From: Oscillospiraceae bacterium
GTDB taxonomy: Bacteria; Bacillota; Clostridia; Oscillospirales; Oscillospiraceae
NCBI GenBank assembly: GCA_028705905.1
Contig: JAQWCP010000015.1
Location: 1 to 14,434, forward strand
DNA: 14,434 nucleotides
Reading direction: 5' to 3'
Positions 7,419-14,409 of the stretch are shown one piece after another (positions within the stretch are counted from its first letter, which is position 1; each line of letters begins with the position of its first letter). The translations under genes were made by a program, and so were the position numbers. The notes beneath the pieces are model-generated. The model was not told the origin of the DNA. It did no database searches and saw only the letters and a list, made by a program, of their open reading frames with translations.

Positions 7419-7466
7419 AAACCGGGTGTTGTTGCAAGAAGTTGCAACAACACCCGGTTTTATTTT
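7419..7466. terminator. Bidirectional terminator between the XRE gene and ldh
   Basis: Perfect 19-bp arms 7419-7437 and 7442-7460 enclose the loop GAAG (7438-7441). The core begins CCGGGTGTTG. The plus strand continues as TTTTATTTT (7458-7466). On the minus strand the outer arm and following bases read TTTATTTT, so it should stop both converging transcripts. Confidence 0.9.
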
Positions 7467-7481
7467 GGATATCAGTGAATC

Positions 7482-8474
7482 TTATGCGTTTGCCTTAACT
7501 TCATTGGCCAGTGGTGCACCGTCCAGATAAGCTTTAAAATTATGCAGTGTTACATCAACAATAGCGGCAGAGGCCTCTTCCGTGAAGAACGCTTGGTGGC
7601 CTGTCATGACAATATTGGGATAGGCCATCAGGAGTGCCATGTCGTCATCTTGCATCAGTTCCTTGGAGTGGTCTTCAAAGAAATATTCATGTTCTTTCTC
7701 ACACACGTCCAGCCCCACACCACGGAATTTTCCTGCCTTTACAGCATCCAGAAGATCCTTCGTGTTGATGAGTCCGCCACGGGAGGAGTTGACCAAAAGG
7801 ACACCGTCTTTCATTTTCGCGATGCTGTCTTTGTTGATGATATGGTGGGTTTCCGGGAACAAGGGGCAATGGAGAGAAATGACATCGGATTTAGCCCAAA
7901 TTTCGTCCAGTGTGACGTAGTTTAATCCACTGTTTGGATCTTGAATTACGTCATATGCCAAAACATTCATGCCAAACCCGGCAGACAGAATTTCAGCGGT
8001 GATTTTGCCGATTTTACCCGTTCCAATGACGCCTGCCGTTTTCCCACGCAAATCAACGCCCATCAAACCGTCAATGTTGAAATTGAATTTGGTGGTGCGG
8101 TTATATCCCAGGTGGGTTTTCCTGTTGATTGTCTGTAACAGTGCGATGGCGTGCTCTGCCACGGCGGTTGGGGAATAGCTGGGAACACGTAGCACTTTGA
8201 TATTCAGCTCTGCTGCACGCTTGAGGTCAACGCTGTCAAATCCGGCACAGCGCAGCAAGATGACACCAATGCCATAAGAAGAAAGAGTTTCCAGAACTTC
8301 TGCTGTCACTTCATCGTTGACGAAACTGCAAGTCGTGTCGAATCCCTTGGCCAGGTGAACGCTCTCTTTTGTTAATCTGCATTCGAAAAATGAAATTTCA
8401 TATCCCATTTCCTGTGCGGGTTTTGCAAATGCTCTGCGGTCGTAAGGCTTCGTGTCGTAAAATGCAATTTTCAT
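7482..8474 (-). CDS. ldhA: D-lactate dehydrogenase (D-2-hydroxyacid dehydrogenase family)
   Basis: A 330-residue NAD-dependent dehydrogenase reducing pyruvate (or a related 2-oxoacid) to the D-hydroxyacid, a fermentative redox step in the cytoplasm. The Rossmann loop GTGKIG is at 151-156, with Asp175 in LAYD after the second strand, consistent with NAD rather than NADP. The catalytic triad is intact: Arg232 (SSRGG), Glu261 (CEKE) and His293 (TGHQAFFTEEA), with the same spacing as in lactobacillar D-LDH. Two ATGs lie 9 nt apart. The upstream one (8483) directly abuts AAGGAG, whereas the one at 8474 is 9 nt away, so the latter is chosen. Hydroxyisocaproate dehydrogenase activity is an alternative. 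It is monocistronic, with its own terminator shared with the XRE gene. Confidence 0.93.
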   Translation of the reverse strand: MKIAFYDTKPYDRRAFAKPAQEMGYEISFFECRLTKESVHLAKGFDTTCSFVNDEVTAEVLETLSSYGIGVILLRCAGFDSVDLKRAAELNIKVLRVPSYSPTAVAEHAIALLQTINRKTHLGYNRTTKFNFNIDGLMGVDLRGKTAGVIGTGKIGKITAEILSAGFGMNVLAYDVIQDPNSGLNYVTLDEIWAKSDVISLHCPLFPETHHIINKDSIAKMKDGVLLVNSSRGGLINTKDLLDAVKAGKFRGVGLDVCEKEHEYFFEDHSKELMQDDDMALLMAYPNIVMTGHQAFFTEEASAAIVDVTLHNFKAYLDGAPLANEVKANA

Positions 8475-8813
8475 ATATAACATCTCCTTAGTGAAAAATA
8501 AAAGTGGACACTACAAAAATTGACTCCGAGAAAGGATGGTTCGGTTGCAATGCTTGACCCAAGGGAAGCGAAACAAACAACATATCCCAACAATGCCAAA
8601 ATAACACATATAATATATTATATATCAAAATAAAAAGATTACAAGAGCAAGATGGTATAAAACAGACAAAACTTTATCATGGAAAATTCTGAAAAAGGGG
8701 AAGAAACATCTGTACATCAGTGCTTTAATATGATACTCTATTAATGTGCCTTGCATGTTGTAGTAGATTGCATGCAGGAAAAAAGAAGAATAAAAAGTTG
8801 GAGGAAAGACAGA
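8475..8813. other. Long AT-rich intergenic region between divergent ldh and the ABC-transporter operon
   Basis: This 339-nt stretch holds no gene I can support. It contains the ldh ribosome binding site (TAAGGAG on the minus strand, 8490-8484), a 16-bp perfect A/T palindrome at 8608-8623, a likely ldh promoter, and, on the plus strand, a possible extended -10 (TGG followed by TATAAA, 8653-8661) for the transporter. TTGCATG occurs twice (8751-8757 and 8768-8774) shortly before the transporter ribosome binding site GGAGG (8800-8804). I recognise no riboswitch or T-box. Confidence 0.6.
8617..8644 (-). promoter_or_regulatory. Candidate ldh promoter within an A/T palindrome
   Basis: On the minus strand TTGTAA (8644-8639) and TATAAT (8622-8617) are spaced by 16 nt. 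The -10 lies inside a perfect 16-bp palindrome (8608-8623), which also places a TATAAT on the plus strand (8609-8614), though without a recognisable -35. The implied leader is about 135 nt. The A/T-rich composition makes chance matches easy. Confidence 0.4.
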
Positions 8814-9704
8814 ATGAAAAAGAGCATGAAGTTTTTGGCATTGGCACTTGCCGTGATGTTGTTTGCGGGGCTCATGGCCTGCGGCACAAAAACTCCGGCC
8901 ACAAGCACTGATCCTAGCAGCGCCGTCACAGAAAGCGCAAATCCCAGCACAGAACCTTCCGCCACCAGTGCGAAATTCAGAATTATGGAAGGCTCTCTTG
9001 CAGAAGAAGAATATGGCATTGGCTTCCGCAAAGGCGATGAGCTGCGTGATATCGTCAATGCGGCTATGAAGGTTTTGGCCGCCGACGGAACTTTGGCCAA
9101 AATTTCCGATACGTGGTTTGGTGAAGACATCACGACCATTGAAGCGGATGCCAAAGCATTGGATGGCATAAAAGTGGAAGCCAGAGAATTTGTCCTGGGC
9201 CTGGACGATTCCTTCCCGCCCATGGGCTATCGTGATTCAAACAACGAAGTTGTCGGTTTCGACATTGACGTGGCAAAAGCCGTATGCGAAAAGCTAGGCT
9301 GGACGCTGAAGATTCAACCCATTGACTGGGATACCAATGAGATGGAGCTGAATGCAGGAAATGTTGACTGCCTCTGGAACGGCATGACTTTGACAGATGC
9401 CCGTAAAGAGAGCATGAGTTGCTCCGATGCTTACATGAAGAACAAGCAGGTTGTGGTTGTCATGGCAGATTCGACCTATCAGACAAAGGAAGATCTGGCC
9501 GGGAAATCTCTTGCATTACAGACTGGTTCTTCTGCAGAAGAAGCCTTGGCTTCCGCAGCAGAGTTTAAGGCAAGTCTTGGAACAGTGAATACATTTAAAG
9601 ACAACATGACTTGCTTCATGGATCTGGAGCAGGGTAGCAGTGAGGCAGTTCTGGTAGACAGCATTGTAGCTGATTGGTATATCAAGACAGGCAACGTGGC
9701 CTGA
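8814..9704 (+). CDS. Amino acid ABC transporter substrate-binding lipoprotein with circularly permuted domain order
   Basis: A 296-residue extracytoplasmic lipoprotein. Residues 1-22 are a signal peptide ending in lipobox LMAC (Cys23), followed by a Ser/Thr/Pro-rich linker to about 52. The body is a type II polar amino acid binding protein in an unusual order. Residues 54-114 (EEEYGIGFRKGDELRD, LAADGTLAKISDTWFGEDITTI) are what normally ends this family. Residues 115-296 then give the normal beginning and middle: FVLGLDDSFPPMGYRD (126-141), VGFDIDVAKAVCEKLGW, WNGMTLTDAR (188-197), QTGSSAEEAL (236-245) and VDSIVADWYIKTGNVA (281-296). The protein stops exactly where the displaced segment would start. 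Expected ligand contacts, such as Arg197 and Asp282, are present. The start at 8814 has GGAGG 9 nt upstream. Total length is normal, so nothing appears lost, only reordered. Ligand unknown; polar amino acid or cystine are likely. Confidence 0.88.
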   Translation: MKKSMKFLALALAVMLFAGLMACGTKTPATSTDPSSAVTESANPSTEPSATSAKFRIMEGSLAEEEYGIGFRKGDELRDIVNAAMKVLAADGTLAKISDTWFGEDITTIEADAKALDGIKVEAREFVLGLDDSFPPMGYRDSNNEVVGFDIDVAKAVCEKLGWTLKIQPIDWDTNEMELNAGNVDCLWNGMTLTDARKESMSCSDAYMKNKQVVVVMADSTYQTKEDLAGKSLALQTGSSAEEALASAAEFKASLGTVNTFKDNMTCFMDLEQGSSEAVLVDSIVADWYIKTGNVA

Positions 9705-9719
9705 TCAAGAATGACGGAG

Positions 9720-9751
9720 CAAGGGCCGCCGGAAACGGCGGCTCTTGTTTT
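9720..9751 (+). terminator. Stable intercistronic hairpin with short T tract between the binding protein and permease genes
   Basis: Arms 9720-9731 and 9736-9747 pair over 12 bp with a single G-U, closed by a GAAA tetraloop (9732-9735), and are followed by TTTT (9748-9751). The position, 15 nt after the lipoprotein stop and 37 nt before the permease start, suggests a partial terminator or 3'-end stabiliser. Either would raise lipoprotein mRNA over permease and ATPase mRNA, a common arrangement in binding-protein transporters. Confidence 0.75.
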
Positions 9752-9788
9752 GGCGATCAGACTGCCAAATGAATCTGGAGGAGTACAT

Positions 9789-10439
9789 ATGAAAGTTGAC
9801 TTTGGCACATTGCTGCCGGCGATGTTGCAGGCATCTCTGACATCACTGGCCATTTTCTTTTTGACTTTAATCATTGCGCTGCCGTTGGGACTTGTCATCG
9901 CCGCCGGGAGACTGTCGAAACACAAAGTCATTCGCTGGCCAGTTCAGGTATATTTGCTGATCATGCGGGGAACGCCGCTGATGCTTCAACTGTTTTTCTT
10001 TTTCTTCGGTCCCTTTTATATTTTTGGCATCAAAGGCGTCAGCCGGCTTGCCATGTGCATTTTGGCTTTTGGGCTCAACTATACCGCGTATTTTGCCGAA
10101 ATTTACCGTGGTGGTATGGAGAGCATTCCTGTTGGGCAGCATGAAGCGGCCGCGGCACTGGGATTTACCAGGGAACAGACGTTTTTCAAAATTATCTTGC
10201 CACAGGTCGTCAAGCGCATTGTCCCGCCTATGGGCAATGAATTTATGACACTGGTCAAAGATACAGCCTTAGCCCGCGTCATTGCCGTGGTGGAACTGTT
10301 TGACGTGGCGGCCAAAGCGGCGTCCGGCTATGTTTCCACGGTGCCTTTTATCGTTGCAGCCGTTTTCTATCTGGTGATGAATGCAATTGTGGGGCAGGCT
10401 TTCCTTTTCACGGAACGAAAACTGGACTACTATCGATAA
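9789..10439 (+). CDS. Amino acid ABC transporter permease (HisMQ/GlnP type)
   Basis: A 216-residue inner-membrane permease of the polar amino acid uptake family. Hydrophobic helices occur around 15-40, 53-78, 84-103 and 184-206. RGTPLMLQLF (60-69) is typical of the family, and the EAA loop that contacts the ATPase is at 118-139 (HEAAAALGFTREQ through ILPQ). It ends in ERKLDYYR, also usual for these permeases. The start at 9789 is preceded by GGAGG (9777-9781) at 7 nt. An upstream in-frame ATG at 9711 would translate through the hairpin and is rejected. One permease gene is present, so it probably acts as a homodimer with the ATPase encoded 12 nt downstream. Confidence 0.94.
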   Translation: MKVDFGTLLPAMLQASLTSLAIFFLTLIIALPLGLVIAAGRLSKHKVIRWPVQVYLLIMRGTPLMLQLFFFFFGPFYIFGIKGVSRLAMCILAFGLNYTAYFAEIYRGGMESIPVGQHEAAAALGFTREQTFFKIILPQVVKRIVPPMGNEFMTLVKDTALARVIAVVELFDVAAKAASGYVSTVPFIVAAVFYLVMNAIVGQAFLFTERKLDYYR

Positions 10440-10451
10440 GGAGGGCGCAGT

Positions 10452-11345
10452 ATGGAAATTTTATCTGCAACGCACGTATTTAAGGCGTTTGAAAAAAATG
10501 AGGTATTGAAAGATATCTCGTTTTCTGTCGCCCAAGGGGAAGTTGTGGCGATCATTGGGCCGTCCGGCTCGGGAAAAACCACGTTGCTTCGATGCATCAA
10601 TCAGTTTGAAACGGTAGATTACGGTGAAATTACCGTTTGTGGCGACAAAATGGTCACCATTGAAGAAAAGCGGGAAACAGAGTGGATCCAAACAGAAATT
10701 GAAGTTGAAATGTTATCGGACACTTCGGCGGCAGAGGAGTTGTTAGAAGAAGGGGCCGTGACCAAAGAAACCCAATTGGTGGAGCGAGTCATAAATCCGG
10801 GCCGATCTGTTTATGCTGACAAAGAGACGCTGCGGAAGATCCGGCTAAACATCGGCCTCGTCTTTCAAAATTTTAACCTGTTCCCGCATTTTTCCGTTTT
10901 GCGCAATATCACAGAAGCACCTGTTGCGGTTTTGGGCAAGAGTAAGCAGGAGGCGGAAGCAATCGCGATGGAGCTGCTTCAAAAAATGGGGCTTGCGGCC
11001 AAAGCCAATGAGTATCCCTATCAATTGTCCGGGGGCCAGCAGCAGCGGGTATCCATTGCCCGGGCCATGGCACTCAGTCCGGCGATTTTGTTTTTTGATG
11101 AACCCACTTCTGCGCTGGACCCGGAGTTGACGGGTGAGATATTGAAAGTGATCCGAAGCTTGGCAGAGGAGCATATGACCATGGTGATTGTCACCCACGA
11201 AATGGCCTTTGCACGGGATGTGGCTGATCGGGTGATCTTTATGAGCGACGGAGTCATTGTGGAAGAGGGGCCGCCGGAACAAGTATTGGGCGACCCGCAG
11301 GAAGAAAGGACGAAGCAATTTTTGCTTCGTTATACGGAAAATTGA
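10452..11345 (+). CDS. Amino acid ABC transporter ATP-binding protein (GlnQ/HisP type) with a large internal insertion
   Basis: The cytoplasmic ATPase of the uptake system, 297 residues against about 240 for usual GlnQ-type proteins. Conserved elements are all present: Walker A GPSGSGKT (36-43), Q-loop FQNFNLFPH (Gln139), signature LSGGQQQR (192-199), Walker B ILFFDE (212-217), D-loop SALD (220-223) and switch His249. The additional length, roughly 55 residues, falls between the strand ITVCGDKM (60-67) and LRKIRLNIGLVFQ (127-139). It is rich in Glu and contains several Thr/Val repeats of charge. Because the nucleotide-binding motifs are intact, activity is expected. AAGGAGG overlaps the permease stop codon and lies 7 nt before the ATG. 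The operon ends 10 nt later at a hairpin terminator. Confidence 0.95.
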   Translation: MEILSATHVFKAFEKNEVLKDISFSVAQGEVVAIIGPSGSGKTTLLRCINQFETVDYGEITVCGDKMVTIEEKRETEWIQTEIEVEMLSDTSAAEELLEEGAVTKETQLVERVINPGRSVYADKETLRKIRLNIGLVFQNFNLFPHFSVLRNITEAPVAVLGKSKQEAEAIAMELLQKMGLAAKANEYPYQLSGGQQQRVSIARAMALSPAILFFDEPTSALDPELTGEILKVIRSLAEEHMTMVIVTHEMAFARDVADRVIFMSDGVIVEEGPPEQVLGDPQEERTKQFLLRYTEN

Positions 11346-11355
11346 GCAAACGATC

Positions 11356-11392
11356 AAAACCGCGCCGACTGCCAGCAGTCGGCGCGGTTTTT
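11356..11392. terminator. Bidirectional terminator between the ABC-transporter operon and pdxT
   Basis: Perfect 16-bp arms 11356-11371 and 11376-11391 with loop CCAG. The GC-rich core CCGCGCCGACTG is bordered by AAAA on the left and TTTTT on the right, so both strands end with a U run. The pdxT stop codon starts 2 nt away at 11394. Confidence 0.9.
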
Positions 11393-11393
11393 G

Positions 11394-11981
11394 TCAGCAG
11401 GCCGCTTTTTGCGGCAATGTATTTGAAACAAGCTGTAAAAAATGTGCGTGGACGGTACAATCCTTTGTGAGCTCCGGATGAAATGCAGTGACCAGTTGAT
11501 TTTGAAACTGCGCCGCTACTGCTTTGCCGTTTACCGTGGAAAGGATTTCCACCCCTTGATCTGAATCCGAGATATAGGGTGCGCGAATGAATGTCATGGG
11601 GATGGTACCGTAGGTTCCAAATTCTCCTTTGGTGTGGAAGCTACCCAACTGTCGGCCGTAAGCGTTGCGGCGGGCAACGATGGGCATGGTGCCAAAACAA
11701 GAGGCACCCCCCTCTACATCGCGGGCCAGCAAGATCAATCCGGCGCAGGTGCCAAAGACGGGGAGCCCTTCCTGAATCCGCACCTTGAGTGGGTGAAACA
11801 ACTCCAAGTCTAGCAACAGTTTTCGCATCACGGTACTTTCACCGCCAGGTAAGATCAGACCGTCAAACGGGCGATCCAAGTCTTTTCTTTGACGGATTTC
11901 AAAGTGAGAAGCGTCGAGGGCATCCAATGCGGCGCCATGCTCCTGAAATGCGCCCTGTAATGCTAAAATGGCAATTTGCAT
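11394..11981 (-). CDS. pdxT: Pyridoxal 5'-phosphate synthase glutaminase subunit PdxT
   Basis: PdxT hydrolyses glutamine and passes ammonia to PdxS in the ribose-5-phosphate-dependent synthesis of pyridoxal phosphate. The 195-residue protein has the family's opening LALQGAFQEH (6-15), the oxyanion loop LPGGEST (44-50) and the catalytic triad Cys79 (FGTCAGLILLA), His168 and Glu170 (AFHPEL). RRNAYGRQ (104-111) and FIRAP (131-135) are further PdxT hallmarks. It starts one base after the pdxS stop codon, so the two subunits are translationally linked and made in step. The operon ends at the terminator adjacent to its stop codon. Confidence 0.97.
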   Translation of the reverse strand: MQIAILALQGAFQEHGAALDALDASHFEIRQRKDLDRPFDGLILPGGESTVMRKLLLDLELFHPLKVRIQEGLPVFGTCAGLILLARDVEGGASCFGTMPIVARRNAYGRQLGSFHTKGEFGTYGTIPMTFIRAPYISDSDQGVEILSTVNGKAVAAQFQNQLVTAFHPELTKDCTVHAHFLQLVSNTLPQKAAC

Positions 11982-11982
11982 C

Positions 11983-12858
11983 TTATTTTCCCCGTTCTGC
12001 CATCAAAATTTTGATTTCCTGCTCGTTAATGCCCACCATTGCTTCGCCCAAGTCGGCAGAAAGCTCTGCCAGCATTTTGGCGTCATGATAATTGGTGACG
12101 GCTTTCACAATGGCGGCAGCGCGCTTTCTGGGGTTGCCAGATTTGAAGATGCCGGAGCCGACAAACACGCCTTCTGCGCCGAGCTGCATCATCAGAGCGG
12201 CATCTGCCGGTGTGGCTACACCGCCAGCCGCAAAATTGACAACAGGAAGACGGCCGTTCTCATGAACATAGCAGAGCAGGTCATAAGGAACGCCCAGCTG
12301 TTTGGCGGCTTCAAATAACTCGTCTTCCGCCATAGAAACTACCCGGCGGATTTCGCTGTTCATGGCCCGCATATGGCGTACTGCCTGCACCACGTCGCCA
12401 GTGCCAGGTTCTCCCTTGGTGCGAATCATGGAAGCGCCTTCTGCGATCCGGCGGAGGGCCTCACCCAAGTCACGGGCGCCGCAGACAAAGGGAACCTGGA
12501 ACTTGGTTTTATCAATGTGATACACATCATCGGCAGGAGAGAGCACTTCGCTTTCGTCAATATAGTCGATTTCAATGGCCTCTAAAATTTGTGCTTCTAC
12601 AAAATGTCCGATCCGCACCTTGGCCATCACAGGAATTGATACGGCTTCCTGAATGCCACGGATCATGTTCGGGTCGCTCATCCGGGAGACGCCCCCAGCA
12701 GCACGGATGTCAGCAGGGATTCGCTCGAGAGCCATGACGGCGCAAGCGCCGGCTTCTTCCGCTATTTTGGCTTGTTCCGGAGATGTGACGTCCATAATAA
12801 CGCCGCCTTTTAACATTTGAGCAAGTTCTTTATTCAGTCCATATCTGTTGTTTTCCAT
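11983..12858 (-). CDS. pdxS: Pyridoxal 5'-phosphate synthase lyase subunit PdxS
   Basis: PdxS is the (beta-alpha)8-barrel synthase forming PLP from ribose 5-phosphate, glyceraldehyde 3-phosphate and ammonia; it assembles as a dodecamer decorated by PdxT. The 291-residue protein has the catalytic lysines Lys80 (VMAKVRIGH) and Lys148 (IRTKGEPGTG), with Asp23 and Asp101, all in the expected places. GGVATPADAALMMQLGAEGVF forms the phosphate-binding region (212-232). The start at 12858 (MENNRYG) is favoured over an in-frame ATG at 12885 because GGAGG (12871-12867) lies 8 nt upstream of it and inside the longer version. It is divergent from pdxR, the likely regulator. Confidence 0.97.
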   Translation of the reverse strand: MENNRYGLNKELAQMLKGGVIMDVTSPEQAKIAEEAGACAVMALERIPADIRAAGGVSRMSDPNMIRGIQEAVSIPVMAKVRIGHFVEAQILEAIEIDYIDESEVLSPADDVYHIDKTKFQVPFVCGARDLGEALRRIAEGASMIRTKGEPGTGDVVQAVRHMRAMNSEIRRVVSMAEDELFEAAKQLGVPYDLLCYVHENGRLPVVNFAAGGVATPADAALMMQLGAEGVFVGSGIFKSGNPRKRAAAIVKAVTNYHDAKMLAELSADLGEAMVGINEQEIKILMAERGK

Positions 12859-12966
12859 TTTTCGTTCCTCCAGTTGCATTCTCAATTGTTTTTGAGTATA
12901 CTCATAATTGATCTTAATGCAATATCCAGTTTTGAATTATACAATAAGGTCAGATTGGGGCGAGAA
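12859..12966. promoter_or_regulatory. Divergent pdxS/pdxR control region with a 12-bp palindrome
   Basis: The 108-nt region contains a perfect 12-bp palindrome, TGAGTATACTCA (12893-12904). Its minus-strand TATACT (12900-12895) could be the pdxS -10, with TTGCAT (12922-12917) 16 nt upstream as a weak -35, giving a transcript start near 12888. A further TATACAAT-like stretch (12938-12945) could serve pdxR, but I see no good -35 for it. The palindrome is a plausible PdxR operator since it would block the proposed pdxS promoter. Both promoter assignments are tentative. Confidence 0.45.
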
Positions 12967-14379
12967 ATGCTGACATATGTTTTCTATTCGGAGGGCGAGA
13001 AACCGTTATATGAACAATTATATTCTTTTATTCGAAAAGATATCGAGTCCGGAAAATTGAAAAGCGGAGAGCAGCTGCCTTCAAAGCGGAAGCTATCAGC
13101 CCATCTGAAGGTGAGTGTGATCACAGTCGAAGGGGCATATGGACAGCTTTTGGCAGAGGGATATATCCGCTCAGAAGCGCGGCGTGGTTTTTTTGTACAG
13201 CCTCTTTTGGTTGGCGAGAAGCAGGGGGGACATCCCAAAACGGAGACCCATTACCAGGCCCAGAAACCCGTCCAGCAGGCGCCTTCTGGGTACGACTATG
13301 ATTTTGCAACCAATGCAGTTGACACAGATTATTTCCCCTTCTCTACATGGGCCAAATTGATGCGGCAGGTGTTATGGGAGGACAAATTATTAGAGGCCAC
13401 AGAGCCACAGGGGCTTTATGAATTGCGTCAGGCAATTGTTCGTCATTTATATGAATTTCGAGGGATGTCAGCCGAACCAGAACAGATCGTAGTAGGGGCC
13501 GGCTGCGAATATCTCACGGGATTACTCGTCCAGCTTTTGGGGCGGGAAAAAGGGTACGGGGCAGAAAACCCTGGGTATCATAAAATCCGAAAAATCTTTC
13601 AGAAAAATGGCGCTGTGGTGCACCCCATTTCAATGGATGAAATGGGGCTGGATGTAGAAAAACTGCGCCAGAGCGGTGCCAAGGTGGCCCATGTGATGCC
13701 TTCTCATCACTTCCCTTTGGGCATTGTGATGCCGGCAGCCCGGCGGATGGAGCTTCTGCGTTGGGCTTCTGAGGCACCGGGGCGTTACATCATTGAAGAT
13801 GATTACGACAGTGAATTTCGATTTTCTGGTCGGCCGATTCCGGCACTTCAACGGCTGGACCAAGGAGAGCGGGTGATCTATATGAATACTTTTGCCAAGA
13901 GCCTGACTCCTTCGTTGCGCATCGGTTACATGGTGTTGCCGCCTCATTTGATGCAACGCTATCAGGAAGAATTTTTGTTTTATGCGTCCACCGTACCCAT
14001 ATTCGAACAAATGACATTGGCGCACTTTATGGAGCGGGGCCATTTTGAGCGGCACATCGGCAGAATGCGTAACGTGTATAAGGCACGGCGGGACGCATTG
14101 GTATCTGCCGCTGCTAAGTGCCCCCTTGCAGAAAGCTTTCGTTTTGCAGGGGAGGATGCGGGGCTGCATCTGCTCCTGACGGTACAAAATGGGATGCTGG
14201 AAAAGGAACTGGTTACTCGCGCAGCACAAGCCCGCGTGGGGGTATATGGCCTTTCTGGGTATTATGCCATCCCAGATCAAAATATGCCGGAATCCACTTT
14301 GGTTTTGGGGTATGCCCGGCTGCGTTCAGAGGAAATGGTTCCTGCCTTTGCACGTTTGGCCAGAGCTTGGAAAAAATAG
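12967..14379 (+). CDS. pdxR: MocR/PdxR-type transcriptional regulator (GntR HTH plus aminotransferase-like PLP domain)
   Basis: A 470-residue MocR-subfamily regulator. The N-terminal winged HTH (about 12-78) has PLYEQLYSFIRKDI, SGEQLPSKRKLS and LLAEGYIRSEARRGFFV. A polar linker (about 80-108) leads to a fold-type I aminotransferase domain with EDDYDSEF (277-284) and the PLP-binding lysine Lys311 in NTFAKSLTPSLRIGY. Known PdxR proteins sense PLP and control pdxST from a divergent position, exactly the arrangement seen here; whether it activates or represses cannot be told. The start at 12967 is chosen because it begins just ahead of the HTH domain. Its ribosome binding site is weak (GGGG, 12957-12960), suggesting low expression. 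A longer frame beginning at 12817 would overlap pdxS and is rejected. Confidence 0.93.
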   Translation: MLTYVFYSEGEKPLYEQLYSFIRKDIESGKLKSGEQLPSKRKLSAHLKVSVITVEGAYGQLLAEGYIRSEARRGFFVQPLLVGEKQGGHPKTETHYQAQKPVQQAPSGYDYDFATNAVDTDYFPFSTWAKLMRQVLWEDKLLEATEPQGLYELRQAIVRHLYEFRGMSAEPEQIVVGAGCEYLTGLLVQLLGREKGYGAENPGYHKIRKIFQKNGAVVHPISMDEMGLDVEKLRQSGAKVAHVMPSHHFPLGIVMPAARRMELLRWASEAPGRYIIEDDYDSEFRFSGRPIPALQRLDQGERVIYMNTFAKSLTPSLRIGYMVLPPHLMQRYQEEFLFYASTVPIFEQMTLAHFMERGHFERHIGRMRNVYKARRDALVSAAAKCPLAESFRFAGEDAGLHLLLTVQNGMLEKELVTRAAQARVGVYGLSGYYAIPDQNMPESTLVLGYARLRSEEMVPAFARLARAWKK

Positions 14380-14380
14380 C

Positions 14381-14409
14381 TTGACAAAGTTGGTCTACTG
14401 AGATAGACT
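14381..14409 (+). promoter_or_regulatory. Promoter with operator-like dyad for a gene beyond the window
   Basis: TTGACA (14381-14386, a perfect -35) is followed after 17 nt by TAGACT (14404-14409). Between and over the -10 lies the inverted repeat GTCTA-N6-TAGAC (14393-14408). GGTCTA recurs downstream at 14420-14425. It starts 2 nt after the pdxR stop codon and no terminator separates them. The dyad over the -10 looks like a repressor site, reminiscent of BlaI/MecI-class operators, but that class assignment is a guess. Confidence 0.55.

Noticed and set aside
8490..8600. Possible T-box or riboswitch in the ldh/transporter intergenic region
   Set aside because: No T-box consensus or known aptamer pattern could be recognised on either strand.
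9702..9720. Loose resemblance between the bases after the lipoprotein stop and the start of the displaced segment near 8970
   Set aside because: The match is short and needs gaps; it could be chance and is not used as evidence for how the permutation arose.
9711..9788. An upstream ATG extending the permease by 26 residues
   Set aside because: It would translate through the GC-rich hairpin, adds residues not typical of the family, and the ATG at 9789 has a strong ribosome binding site.
13630..14280. A long open frame (216 codons) on the minus strand
   Set aside because: It lies wholly inside pdxR in antisense, shows no recognisable domain and has no supporting context; the plus-strand frame is clearly the real gene.
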